DNA from: Zygnema circumcarinatum
Lineage: Eukaryota > Streptophyta > Zygnematophyceae > Zygnematales > Zygnemataceae
Reading direction: 5' to 3'
Length of the DNA: 64,000 bases
Assembly (NCBI GenBank): GCA_037447605.1
Contig: CM074805.1
Location: forward strand, 185,742-249,741
Shown: in pieces, positions 1 to 11,667 of the stretch
Numbering within the stretch: position 1 is the first letter of the stretch
Layout: the number at the start of each line of letters is the position of its first letter
Notes under the pieces: generated by a model
Database searches by the model: none
Seen by the model: only the letters and a program-made list of their open reading frames with translations
What the model was told of the DNA's origin: nothing
Made by a program: the position numbers and the translations under genes

Positions 1-76
1 TGCATTTGTGAATTAGTTTCTAAGAAAGTCTTTCCTTGCTGACTGGCCTCGATGGTCCTTTTACTCTATCTTGCAG

Positions 77-1450
77 GGAGATCAAAGCAAAAGAAAAAAA
101 AACAATCAGCAAAACCTCCAAGAAAGCTGACAAAGATCCTAATCAGCCAAAGAAACCCTCAACTGCGTACATGATATTCCTGTAAGTTGTACTCTCAACA
201 ATAGTCATGATTCATTCGGGAGGATGTCACTTGCAGCTGCTTTCTTTGAATCCTTTCTGTGTTGGTATCGATTGCCTCTATTTCTAGTCTTTCTTACAAC
301 ATTTATTTGCTTTGAGGTCATATATCGTTTCGAGTTCAACTAGATTGTCTACTGTTGATTGAGATGATGTTGCTACGAAGCAGTTATGGAGTTGCTATAC
401 TACCAATTTGGCTGGATTAACCAATATCAGTCCCCTCCCCGTTGTGAATTCTTGAACAGTGAAGGTTTTCGAAAGCAGTACAAGGAAGAACATCCAGATT
501 CGAAGGGCGTGACTGAGGTTGTTGAGCCCTCCTACAGCTTTGCTGTATTGTAGAGTGCAGGACTTTGGTTATGTCTGAATTACGCAATGTTTTATTCCCA
601 GTTGCTGATCTTTTTTCCTTTTCGGCATTAAACTATTTTTATGCTCAGTTTTTAACTAAAACGTGTATGAGTACTTGTTCTCGCCAATAACATTGGAAAG
701 CCTCCTTGTTTGGCAGGTGACGAAGGCTGCCGGAGTGAAGTGGAAGAGCTTGACTGAGGAGGTGATTACTGCACTACAGTGCTTTTCTTATGCTAGTAGT
801 ATCTGCAACATTGCTTGATGAATTACCTGTCTGTTATTTACTTCTCTTTACTGCATTCAGCGTGCTTACCTTATCCTCATCTGGACACGGCCACTAACGT
901 TGCCAACTTCTTCGTTTGCTTCTTACAGGAGAAGAAGCCATTCATTGAAGAACAGGCGAAAAGGAAAGCTGACTATGAGAAAGTTCTGGCAGATTACAAA
1001 GATCAGGTATTAAACTGGGCACAGGCTATATCTCTCGAGCGGATAGGTTTGTGACTTCATGACAAGGTGACTACACATCAGTATTGTAATCTGAGAGAAT
1101 TGCACAAGAATGAACGAAATATGCTTGCAACTTATGAGCTTGCCATTCCTGTGCTTTCGTTTTCAGGCTGAAACGATCGATTCTACTGTCACTGGCGAGA
1201 CAGAAGGCACCGCTGACGAAACAACACAAACACAGAAAAGAAGACGCCTCGCTGAAAAGCCTCAGGCAGATGATGAGGAGGTATGAGCAAGCACGTAATG
1301 AAATACTTCCGAACTTCTGATCAGCTTTTTTTATCTAACATTCTTCAAGGCTTACCTTTCGTCACAAGACAGAATGGTAGACTTCATTTGGCTGCACATC
1401 TTGTTGTTTGGCTTTCACAGGTGCAGAATGATCTTGAAGATGAGGAATAA
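77..1450 (+). CDS. HMG-box chromatin protein (HMGB type), 5' end missing
   Basis: Exons read as 77-181, 460-517, 717-761, 929-1006, 1167-1280 and 1421-1450, with a TAA stop at the end. The joined product carries one HMG box: a DPNQPKKPSTAYMIFL helix 1 start, then the FRKQYKEEHP and VKWKSLTEEEKKPF segments, and AKRKADYEKVLADYK in helix 3. A basic stretch lies before the box and an acidic, Glu/Asp-rich tail ends in LEDEE. This is the layout of plant HMGB proteins, which bend DNA without sequence preference in the nucleus. The first exon(s) lie outside the window, so the N-terminus and total length are unknown. The identification rests on the box motif and splice-phase agreement across all exons. 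A second upstream HMG box or other DNA-binding domain cannot be excluded. Confidence 0.88.
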
Positions 1451-2400
1451 AGACCAGCGAGGACTGCAAGGATCTGTATGCCGGGGTAAGTACAAAATGG
1501 CCAGTTCACAATAACAAACCAGACAGTTGTGTTACCAATTGTAATATTGCTGCATTCGTTTCTTTGGAGCTTCTTACCTCCAATTTGCTGTGGCAGTTGG
1601 ATGAGTACTGACAATAGCGTGTTTGTCTGATTTGCTGCAGATATACACTTTGAAGTCTAGACCAACTTTTCGTTGGAGCTTTTACTAAGGAATCGAGCAA
1701 TTTTCGAGTGTGGTAGTCCAAGTCACTGGATCCCATTCTCAGCCTTCATCAAGTGAGAGAGCTTGTAGCTATTGTGCAGAATAAATGGCTACGGTTTTCG
1801 TATAGGAAGCGTTCTAGTAGCTTGCATCATCATGCCCGAGGCTTGCTTACTGTTGGGAAGCAATAATCGGCTGCTCTTTGTCAATGTCCAGACACCTCCA
1901 ACTTCAGTGCTGTAAATGAGTAGTTTTGGGATGGTGTTGGGTACAATACGAAAGCTGCCCTCTTTCTGTTGTCCAAATGGGTATCATAACCTTCGCAACT
2001 TCATTTCCATTATGTACAACGGCACGTGTTGCATGATGTTTGTCAACCATTTGTTGGATTCGATTTCACACGCCATGTATGAACAATAACTTTATCAGAG
2101 AATGTGTACGGGAGGTCGTAAAGTATAACAGCAACCATAAAAGGTTGTCGGTTGGATTTTTTAATTTTTTTTGCGAGCACGCGCGGACAGCCAATGACGG
2201 GTCGCCACGTACACATCTCCACAAAGCCTGGAGACCTCGATAAAGTTACTCTTGCTAACAAAGTCAGAATTCAGGACGATAGGTTGTGACTTTACGGGGG
2301 CTCTTCTGGTCTCATCATTTCTGGAACTCTTCACGCTCGTTCCCTCTGGTCCTGGCATGCCATAAGGAGCCATAAGGGCGCTGTGTGTGAAATTGCGTCC
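1451..2400. other. Intergenic region between the HMG gene and PNG1
   Basis: About 950 bases holding the presumed 3' UTR of the HMG-box gene and the promoter/5' UTR of PNG1. I see no convincing coding frame, repeat or RNA gene. Moderate AT content with a short T-run near 2158-2170. Confidence 0.5.
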
Positions 2401-5400
2401 ATGGCGCCGTCTTTGCGTCTTCGTGTCCGATATCTTCAAGAAGTGAGTGATTTGGAGGTGGACTTGGAGGACGGCGTGGAGGTGAGTGCTGCAGGAGACG
2501 CAGAGCGGCTGCTACTCGCCTCTGTTTCTAGTTTCTGCCTTCCGGTGATGGCAGGACGTATGCATGTGTTCACATCCACTTATACACACGAATGTAACCC
2601 TTATGTATGGAATTTATACTTGCGTATAGGAAGCTGTTTATGATTAAACTCGATCCCTTCATGCCGTGGTCTGGCACTTTCAGGTGCTACGCATCCAACT
2701 TTTTTCTTTGACATCTGTGCCACCAGATGAGCAGAAGGTGTGGTTTCGTATTCCAAAAATTTCCGCATTTTTCCAGAGAAATGCTCATACAGAAATGCAC
2801 GCTCGCTAGATGTCCTAGCAGGTTGTGAAGCAGCTTTATGCAGACAGGCCAGCAATGCACAATGCACATTGTGCGTTTAATAATCTATGCAATGTTTTAG
2901 TGGAGCTCATTGATCAGATAGTGGACTTGTACACTGTCAGCGAAGGCAGAAACAGAGGGAAAGTGAGTGAGGGAGTGGGGGACGAGGCGCGAGGAGGATG
3001 GAGTGAGAACGAGGAAAGGAGATTCTTGTTTTAACGACTTGCAAAAGGCAGGTTCTGGGCATTGGAACAGGACCCCTGCGAGATGATGTCGATTTGGCAT
3101 CAATGGGAATTGTAGACGGGCAAGAAATCACTCTTATGTCATCACAGGAGATGGGCTTAGAGGATTCTCTGCCAGCTGTCAATAATTGCGTAAGTGAGCG
3201 GGATATTAATACAGATGCCGACGAAGAGTTTGCGAGGCGCCTTCAGGTGTGCATGCACCTCTCTTTCCACCATCCTTGGAAGCTGCTCAGCTTCCGTATA
3301 AAATTTATACGATTCAGAGTTATTAGCGTGATAAGGTTTCTTTGAGCTTTAGGTTTGCCCTTATACTACTTTTCCGGGATGTTTATGTCTGTGCAGGCTG
3401 AGGAGGACGCGGCTTTAGCAAAGGCTATGGCTCAGGCGGCCATGGCTGAACCAGCAGCAGGTTCATATGGTCATATGGAAGCCCAATTTCGAGAACGACT
3501 GCAATCGAGTGTCGCTGCAGTAGCGGCAGTAAGTGAAGCCTCGATAGTGGTTTCGACTGAAAGGTGTTCCTCGAATGGGTTGATATTCAGTCTGCTGCTG
3601 TTAGCCGGCGCGATTTTTTGGTTATTGCCAATGTGCCTTTGTAGTGAAATATGTCGTCCTGGAAATGAAGTTGCTGGATTTTCCATTTCTGAGTTTTTGT
3701 TGGGGAATTGCGGACAGTACGAGTCTGAGGAGAAGCAGAGGAGGGCAAAGGCTCTGATTCCATTACAGGAACTTGAGGAAATGGCAGCTGTTGCTCTGAC
3801 AAAGGTGAACCTCAATGGATGAACCATTCTCCCCTTTTACATGCTCTTGTGGATAGCCGCCAAAAGTGCTTGCGCTTTCTCTTCCTCTGTGCTTCCTTTT
3901 CCTTCACATCTGGACATCTCGACTTTGCGATGTTCTAGGCTGGAGAGTCGGCAGAAGATGACGCCGCCATGCGGGACGCTTTGTTACAACAACTTCTTGT
4001 GTGGTTCAAGGGATGGTTCAGGTAAGGCATAGGCCAATGCCATTGAAGCACTATGGGTCCATTAGGGCTTTACTTTTCCGAAGTTCATTTGTTGCAGCAG
4101 TATTATGGTAAATTGTGACCCTTGAATTCAGTTTCGGGTTGAAGATAATCTCTGAGAAGGGGGTGGGAGGGAGGGGGTTGAACAGCTGGGTGAACTCACC
4201 TGCATGTGAAAGGTGTGGTGGAGAAAGCCAATTTGCTGGCGCCGGAACTCCCACTGCAGAGGATTTGCAGTGGCAGGGTTTCCGTGTAGAAAATCACCGG
4301 TATATGGCAACTTACCTTCGTTTACTTTTTCATTTCCATTCCCGTGGGCTGAATGACAATGTCAGCACGACCTAAAGTCTTGTCTTCGTCTGTTTTGCAA
4401 AGTTGAGTCGCTGCAGAGTTAAAGCCCCCAAAATCCTGAAAGCTGCAGAGAATCCTCAAAAAATTGTACAGCTCTCCCTCTCTCTCTTCCCCTCTCCCTT
4501 CCTCTCCCTCTCCTCCCCACCTCTCTCTCTCGGCCTCCCTCCCCCTCCCCCTTCCCCTTTCCCCTCCCCCCTCTCTCCCTCTCCCCTCTTTTCTCCTCTC
4601 CTCCCCCCTCTCTCCCTCTCCCCCTCTCCTTTCTCCTCTCCTCCCCCCCTCCTCCCATACTCCTACCCCTCCCCCCACCCGTCCTCTCTCTCTCTCTCTC
4701 CCGTCCCCTCCCCATCCCCCTCCTGTCGCTCTCTCTACCTGTCTCCCTGTATCCTTCTCTCTTTCTGTACAGTGTGTAAAGCCTTGCAAGGTTAGTCTGC
4801 AGGCCTGCCTCGTGACAGGCTGCTGAGGGCGGGGCAGCTGTTCGGCCTGCGGGGCCTTTTGCCGCTTCGTGCGCTACAACGATCCTGCGAAGCTCCTCGT
4901 GACGCGACGCGGCCGCTGCGGAGAGTGGGCCAACTGCTTCACGCTCTGCTGCCGAGCGCTCGGATACGACGCACGGCAGGTGGACCTCCTGCTCTCATAC
5001 CCCCCTATACCCCCCTTCCACCCCCCCCAACCCCCCCAGGCCATCTGCCTTGTCAACCCACTTTCCTCTCGGCTGTCTCTTCCTCTCTCTCGGCCTCTGA
5101 CACTCCATCTCCGTTCTTTTCCTGCCTCCCCTTTCTCTCCCCTCCGATATCCCTTTCTGTCTCTCTCTCTCTTTGTCTCTGTCTCATGCTTTCCCCGTCC
5201 CCTTGCTCTCTCCCACACCCCATCCCTCTACCTCTCTCCATCTTGTTTCTCTCCCTCGGCCTCTATATCACTTGTCACCAGGTTCTTGTTAACGATGTTT
5301 TGCTGTTGCTGTTAGGACTTCGAGGGCTTTCTGCAGGGTGCTCCACCTACAGAACTTTGTATTGTTTACGTCAGCTCAGTCCAATATGGTGAGGTCCGAG

Positions 5401-8066
5401 AATGCAGGTTCTTGATTGGACTGACCACGTTTGGACCGAGTGTTACTCCGCCCGGCGAGGCAGGTAGGAACTTGGAAGAGAAGCCTAATGGTATATTTTC
5501 TTATTGACATTTGAAGTTTAACTTTCTGCATAAAGTCATGGATACTGAAGAAAGGTTGTTTGCAGGTGGTTACATTTGGACCCCTGCGAGGCGGCATTCG
5601 ACAAACCGCTTCTGTATGAATCTGGGTGAGCACCAAAAAACTTTGCGAAAAAAAAAGAAACTTTGAAAGTTTTAAAATAGGTCCGAACTGCAGCGTGAGA
5701 GAGGATTGCGAAAGAAAAGAAACATTCTTTTGGAATAATATTTCGACAGGAGATGGAATGAGTGTGCAGATGGAACAAAAAGTTAAGCTACGTCATAGCT
5801 TTTTCTGCAAATGGTGTGTGCGACGTGACGAGTCGATACACTCGAAAGTGGAATGAGGTGGGTCCTCAGCACCTGACTCAGTATTTTAGAAACCTCCGAG
5901 TCCTTATTGATGGTTAGTCTTAACAGCTGTACTATCCTCTCTGCAATTACAGTTCTTTCCCCTTTCATTTCCCCCTTCTCCCTCGTTCCTCTTGTCCCTC
6001 GTTAACAGCTCTTTCAATCGTCTCAATCCTGCAGGTTCTCTATAGAAGAACCCAAGTCCCTGAAGCAGTCATTCCTCGTATCACTGCAGAGCTGACCGAC
6101 AGGCTTCGTGCGAACATGTCAGCCCAGAGAAGGCTTGAACTTGAACAAAGAGATGCAGCAGAAGTGAGAGAGCTTGAAGATGAGAGTATGGGAAGAACTT
6201 CCGATTCTCAGATGCAGGCCTTGCCGGGAAGGCAGACAGGGTCCTTGGAATGGAGAATAGCAAGGGGAGAGCTTGGGAAAGGCTCTGGAAAGGCTGTAGT
6301 GTTGCCCGCCGACTCTTTGGTTTCACCTGAAAAGTTAGCACGAGACGAACACATAAGCAGGATTTCACTCGCTTTGGGGGATATCTGCAGAACAGTTGTG
6401 GGAAGTGGTGAAGGTGACGTAGAAAGACGTCAGGTCTTGGAGATTTTACGGAACTTGAAAGACGTTTTGAGGGACCTGAAAGCTCTACCCTACAAGAGCC
6501 GTTCTCTTGAGCTCGGGGATGGGGCATCTGGGCGCTTGAAATTGCTGATGTCTGGAAAAGCGCTGCCGTTCTTTGAAGCCGTTGGGTTAGGGTTGTTCAT
6601 GGGCAAAGGGGGGGAACTTTGCGGTAGTGATTCTCTGCAGGTCGTTCCTGTAAGAGAGGGGCAATCTCTTTGGCTTTCCCCAAAGACGTCTTCAGTAGAA
6701 GTCGCCTTGGCTCTGCCTGTGGCCAATGAACTCCTTCAAGATTGCACAAGGGCTGTTGAGGGGGGCTCAGCGTCAATAAGTAAAAGTCATGGCCCGGGGG
6801 CAAAGTTGCTGTGGCTAGTGAAGGGAAAGCGCATCACTGGGGAGGCCGTTTATGCAGATGGAGAGAATGCTTCTTGTGAGCCGGTGAGCCCACCCCCCCC
6901 ACTCTCTCTTTTCCTCTCTCTCTCTCATTCTCTCTCTCCTCCACGTGGACTCCTTTCCTGCTATGAGAGCATTGAGAGTGGTAGGTTTCCTCCTCTTTAG
7001 GTAACATAGTCTAGTGGCTGTGAATCTCCAAAAACTGGAGGGCTTGGAACTGCAGGCAGTGGCTGCATTCGACGGCCTTCTGAATACGAAGTGGTTGCAT
7101 CCGGACAGCATAGGCCGTATGCTCCCTCGACCTCCTGCCTGGCCAAACTCCGCTCCCTTCCGCATAATTGTTTGTTTTTCAGGCAGAGGTCGTCTCTCAC
7201 TGTAACATCTTGTGAGAGGTCACTTCAAAACTCTAATGTCCTCAGAGTCCAAGGACATTGGAACTGCCTTGCAAGCCATGATATCCGACACGTCGTTTGT
7301 CCATTTGAAACTTATGTTAGTGTTTATATTTCGCTGGATTGTTGCAGAAGGCGCTTGGTTGCAGTATTGCTTGCCAGCTGGCAAGACTGCCGTTTTAGCA
7401 GGTTACATCATGACATCAGCAAATGATTGCCCCGAACGGGACCCGCGAGATTGGTACTTTTTCAAACTTGATGTGCCGCGTTTTTGGTATTTGGGTTTCA
7501 CCTTATGATGACAATTGCAAGCACTGTTCCTATGAATGTGGGAGACGAAGGAAAAGATGGTGTTACCGTCGCATCTTGGTCTTTCAGAGTGTTCCAGCAG
7601 ACGAAAGGACAGAAGCTTTCTGTTTTTTACTCTGTTCAGAAGGGTTCTGGAATTGATTTGGAGGAATGTGGGAGCTCAAAACATCTTGCAGGGCGGTAGA
7701 AGGAAGCACAGACGGAGGGATCACATGGATCCGTCTTGATGAGAGGCGGAGGGAGGTTTTCGAGGGGCGTCACATGGCAAAGGCATACGAGATCAGTTCC
7801 ACCCAACGGCGGCCCTGTTCCATGTACAGGTTCGTGCGCCTGGGCACTACTTTTCTACCTAGCCCTCGTCTGTCGTCTCTTCATCATTGGGCCCGAGCCA
7901 CTTGGCTGCCCCTAAGGACCCTAAACCTCCTGGAAAAGGCTTCAATTGTCACAGTATAGAAAATGGATTTGGTTCCCTTCCGATTGACGGTTTAGGTTTA
8001 GGGCCGTGACCATGCTTTCTGAGGAAGGGGGCGGGGCCGGGGGGGGGGGGGGGGGGNNNNNNNNNN

Positions 8067-8105
<39 letters not shown>

Positions 8106-8434
8106 ACCCTGCCTGCAGGCTGAAGGTCACTGCTGTAGGGAGAGCGGATTCTTGCTTGCAGCTCGCCTGCCTGGACCTCTATGAGCTGCGGGACGCCGTG
8201 GTTGAGAAATCTAGGCCAAACGGAGCCCCGGGAAAAACCAACTTCATGGAACCGAAGCCCCGTTCGGAGCTCCATGTGAAGCCGTCATCAGAAGAAGCGT
8301 GGAAGGCGCAATTTGCTGCTTTTGTTAGGGCGGAATTTGCAGTTGTCAGAGAGAGGCAACCGGAGCTCTCAGTCAATGAGGTTGCAGCGGAGGCTTTACG
8401 GTTAGCGAAAGTGAAGATGGAGGAGCTGCGATAG
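2401..8434 (+). CDS. PNG1: Cytosolic peptide:N-glycanase (PNGase), transglutaminase-like
   Basis: Removes N-glycans from misfolded glycoproteins exported from the ER before proteasomal breakdown. Sixteen exons (2401-2481, 2684-2737, 3052-3246, 3397-3528, 3718-3804, 3939-4021, 4186-4299, 4838-4979, 5408-5463, 5566-5625, 5770-5857, 6035-6883, 7056-7116, 7348-7453, 7692-7829, 8119-8434) join in frame to 853 residues. An N-terminal ubiquitin-like segment replaces the animal PUB domain, as in plants. Zinc-ligand pairs are CERC (218-221) and CSAC (250-253). The catalytic triad is present: Cys276 in [10 protein letters not shown], His303 in TDHVWTE and Asp320 in [10 protein letters not shown]-terminal galactose-binding-like module follows ([28 protein letters not shown]), then an extra tail of about 80 residues ending in [10 protein letters not shown]. 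Arabidopsis PNG1 is shorter, about 720 residues. The last intron contains a poly-G run and an assembly gap. Confidence 0.93.
4471..4752. repeat. Pyrimidine (CT/CCCTCT) microsatellite tract
   Basis: Nearly uninterrupted C/T sequence of about 280 bases inside the PNG1 intron between the two zinc-ligand exons (intron 4300-4837). A second, less pure CT tract lies at about 5079-5250 in the next intron. Long apparent reading frames here (Ser/Pro/Leu or Arg/Glu/Gly repeats) are artefacts of the low complexity. Confidence 0.9.
8041..8104. other. Poly-G run with a 10-base undetermined gap
   Basis: Guanines from about 8040 to 8104 are interrupted by ten Ns at 8057-8066. The run lies inside the last PNG1 intron (7830-8118), 14 bases before the acceptor of the terminal exon. 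The gap is an assembly or sequencing break in a homopolymer, and its true length is unknown. It does not affect the coding frame. Confidence 0.95.
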
Positions 8435-9356
8435 ATTATTCTATTGATGAATTTGCTGTACTTCATGCATGCAAGCATGCGCGATGTATCTCTTGGGATT
8501 TGTTTTCTATATTGTATACTGAATTAAGCAATACAACATCTGAGTGGTGTGTGTTTTTACATGTGAGAAATTAGCGTTTGCAAATAATGTGTCGTGAAAC
8601 CAAGGTACGCAAGTGCAATTTTTCTCGTGGCAAGCAATGAACGGACGTCCGTACCGTTCAAGCTCACACGTACTACCAAAAGGTTTGAACTTTAAATTTT
8701 TTTTTGAATTATTCAATGTTCAAATGGAAAGGTTTCATTCGGACTTTTGAACACCCGAGGTCATTAGTTCTTCAAGTTAAACAAGGAAAAACAAAGTTCA
8801 ATTGTTCAAAGTCTCAATCTGTTCGGTTACAAGTGCAGATTTCAGTTTTCGTCAGGTAGGATTCAAGCAATCTGTGAAATTTGCTTAACTCCGGCCAATT
8901 TTTGACTCTATCCAATGCTGTATAACGATCTATACTACAATTGCCAAACGACGCAATCGATTGTACAAAGATATAACGAAGCAACCCCATGCAGTTCCTT
9001 CATGAACGGCAGCCATCTTTTTCCTTTTATTCGAGGTCCAGTTTATTTTGAAGTAACAATTTGGAATCCTACAGGTAGCTGTCAGTATTAGCTCCCTTGG
9101 GCATAAACCTACTCGCTACTTCAGCATTCTGATATCTTGCAGTCTATACAAAGTATACATTCCATACTCTAAATGGCATTGCCATATCGAGAATACCATC
9201 AGATACTCTAACAGATACATTTGCATAGCACGAGCACTCTTCTCTAAACATACATACATACATACACTGCACATCTATGCCACCATCATATCTTGCATGC
9301 CCTCGACCTTCTAGAACATTCTCGAAGTCCTACTTTTCCTGCACTATGGCTACCAT
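8435..9356. other. Convergent intergenic region between PNG1 and the ureohydrolase
   Basis: Shared 3' flanks of two convergent genes, AT-rich, with a short (CATA)n microsatellite near 9248-9266. No coding frame of substance and no RNA gene seen. Confidence 0.5.
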
Positions 9357-10970
9357 CTAAAACGGGCATTGCTTAGATTCCTCAGTCTTTGCCCCTTTCC
9401 TTGCAGCGGCTGCCTCGAGGGCTACAAGAGACAAAAACTCATAGCCCGCTTGAGCTGCAGCATGGGCAGTTATCTGGCCATGGTCCAAGGCAGGGAGAAC
9501 CTCTACGACGTCCCCTCCCACCCATGTGATCCCTGTGCAGGACCGGAGGTAGGCGAAGCCCTGGAACGTGCTGGGACCTCCCACTTCGGGAGTACCCGTG
9601 CCTGTAGAAATTAGGGAGAAAGTGAAAGGCATCAATCAATCGATACCGCGGTGGAGGCTTGGGAGAGATGGAAATAAACAGCAACAGAATGGTCGTCTTG
9701 ATGCAGCAAGCATAAAATCCATGTTCTGACCACACGGCCAGGTCCCAGAACGACACGGACAAAGGAAAGACTGAAAGGATGGCTTGCCAGGCATAGGCAC
9801 GCCCTTATTCTGATAGGTCAGTGCTTGAATGAAGTTTGCATTTGCTTTCCTTCATCGGGGATTCAGGGTTCCTGGTTTGGGCACTAGGAACAGATCAGCA
9901 TTCCATATTAATCTGTGTTAAAGGTGTTGTCACTGCCATATTCGCACAAACATACGCTTGCATTCGCTTGCATTCATCATCACCGTCTCTGTCATTAACA
10001 AATTCCAAGACTCACCCGGCGCAAATGCAGGGTCGAAGAAATCGACATCAAAAGACAGAAAAGCGCGCGTATTGCCCACGCGCCTCTGAACGATCGCTCC
10101 AAGCTCCGACGGCGTCAACGCCAGAAGTTCCGTCGTAGTGAGAACCTGAAACCCTAATTCCTTGGCCGCAGCAATATCGTCCGAACCATACACCGGGCCC
10201 CTCATGCCTATCTGGATAGAACGCTCAGGGAGCAAAAGGCCTTCCTCCACAGCCCTCCGGAACGGCGTTCCATGCGTGTATTTAAACCCGAAATATGAAT
10301 CCCAAACATCCCCATGTGAATCAAAATGCACCAAAGCAAGGGGCCCGTGCACCGCCGCCAATGCGCGGAGCTCAGCCAATGTGATGGAATGATCTCCACC
10401 TAGACCCAAAGTGATGATTCCCTGCTTAGCCAGGGGCTCCAAGACACTTGTCATCCTCTCGTAGCTCGCCTCGATGAAGCCGGGAGCCACCGAGGCGTCG
10501 CCATAGTCCACGCAGGAGAGCACTCCCAGAGTGGTGATTCCAAGCTCGTGGTTGTGAGGGCGAAGAATGGCGGAGGCGCTGCGTATCGCTTCTGGCCCGA
10601 ACCTCGCCCCCACTTTGAAGGTAGCGCCGGTGTCGAAGGGGAGCCCCACCACTGCAACGTCCACGCCAGACAGGTCGTCCACCTCCGCTTCCGGGAGGTG
10701 GGAATCGTCAGAGGTTTTAGGGCTTTTCGAGAATTTGGGAGAGAGGTAGGGGAGGCGTGCAAAGGTTCGGACGCCGGTGAACCGAGGCGAGAGGAGGGCG
10801 TCTGCCGGGAGATACTTTGCGCAGCCTCCATGGCCCTCGGGAGAGTACGCTCGCAGCTGCGGAGGAGAGGAAGGGGCAGGGATGGAGGAGGCGAGCGGCA
10901 GGAGGAGGAGGGAGACGAAGATGGCCACGTCGTAGCGCCATGTCGCAGCATGCGCGGCCGCCATGGCCAT
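9357..10970 (-). CDS. Agmatinase-family ureohydrolase with hydrophobic N-terminus
   Basis: Mn-dependent hydrolase of the arginase/agmatinase superfamily, releasing urea from a guanidino substrate. Two exons on the minus strand, 10970-10016 and 9601-9357, join in phase to 399 residues. Metal ligands are all present: His194 in GGDHS, Asp217/His219/Asp221 in DSHGDVWD, and Asp308/Asp310 in SFDVDFFDPAFAPG. The GTGTPEVGG and GGDVVEVLP blocks follow in exon 2. These favour agmatinase-like over true arginase. Residues 13-30 form a strongly hydrophobic segment followed by a small-residue/proline stretch, like a signal peptide or anchor, whereas most eukaryotic relatives carry a mitochondrial leader. 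The substrate cannot be read from sequence: agmatine, guanidinobutyrate and free guanidine are all handled by close relatives. It lies head-to-head with PP2A B55. Confidence 0.9.
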
Positions 10971-11096
10971 GGCGAGGCCGTGCAGTCAGAGAGGGAGGGT
11001 AGTGCGAGCCGGCTGAGAGGGCATAGCGGGGAAGCGTAAATTAAGTTTCCCAAAGAAACAAATTACAATTTTTTTCTAGAGGCCTTTGAGTGAAAA

Positions 11097-11219
11097 GTAC
11101 TGTACTGTAGAGGAATCGGAATTACAGTACTGTACGGTAATTCAAGGACAAAAAATGTACGAACATGTACTGTAGTACGAAATGACGTAACGTTGTACGA
11201 CCAAAGTACGAATATGTAC
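11097..11219. promoter_or_regulatory. GTAC-rich island upstream of the ureohydrolase
   Basis: Ten GTAC tetranucleotides in 123 bases, at 11097, 11102, 11127, 11132, 11157, 11167, 11175, 11195, 11206 and 11216, where about 0.5 is expected by chance. The island sits about 130-250 bases upstream of the minus-strand ATG at 10970. GTAC is the obligatory core of sites bound by SBP-domain transcription factors in green plants, including the copper-response element of Chlamydomonas. A regulatory role here is inference. Confidence 0.45.
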
Positions 11220-11625
11220 GGACACTGGAGTCGCATGAAACGTTTCTGCTGCGAAGATGCAGGAAGGACTACTTTTGGTAATTGTTTTTAAGCCCTATTA
11301 TTTTTTTTGGGCCTATTTCCGTTCCGCCCATTCTTTTTGCGTTTAAAAGTGGTTCAATAAACGTTTTTCTATGGGTGCATTAAAAATTTCCGTTGACCCA
11401 AATGTACAAATGTTTGTGTACACGATGGTAGAAAATCTTTGATATTAATTATATGTTTAGGCTTCAGTGGATTGATTACAAATTTATTTCTCAAAAAAAT
11501 ACTGCCCGAGTGTTTGCAATTTGTTTCGTTCAGGAAACGTTTGTCGGTCGTGACGGTGCCCTGGTTTTCTGCACCGACACAAAAATGACTGGGATGTGCC
11601 GTACCACACGGACGGTTTGTCACGT

Positions 11626-11667
11626 AGCGCCCTCCGGTTGGCAGCGCCCTCCGGTTGGCAGCGCCCT
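11626..11667. repeat. 17-bp tandem repeat, 2.5 copies
   Basis: The unit AGCGCCCTCCGGTTGGC occurs at 11626-11642 and 11643-11659, followed by a partial third copy. It is local and short, lies in the ureohydrolase/B55 intergenic region, and its function is unknown. Confidence 0.85.

Noticed and set aside
4322-4826. Long open frames rich in Ser/Pro/Leu or Arg/Glu/Gly on both strands
   Set aside because: They arise from a CT microsatellite inside a PNG1 intron whose flanking exons splice in phase.
9357-10970. Assignment as a true arginase
   Set aside because: The metal-site and GTGTPEVGG/GGDVVEV context fit the agmatinase branch, although plant arginases are themselves agmatinase-like, so the substrate is left open.
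10548-11039. 163-residue plus-strand open frame
   Set aside because: Antisense shadow of the GC-rich first exon of the ureohydrolase.
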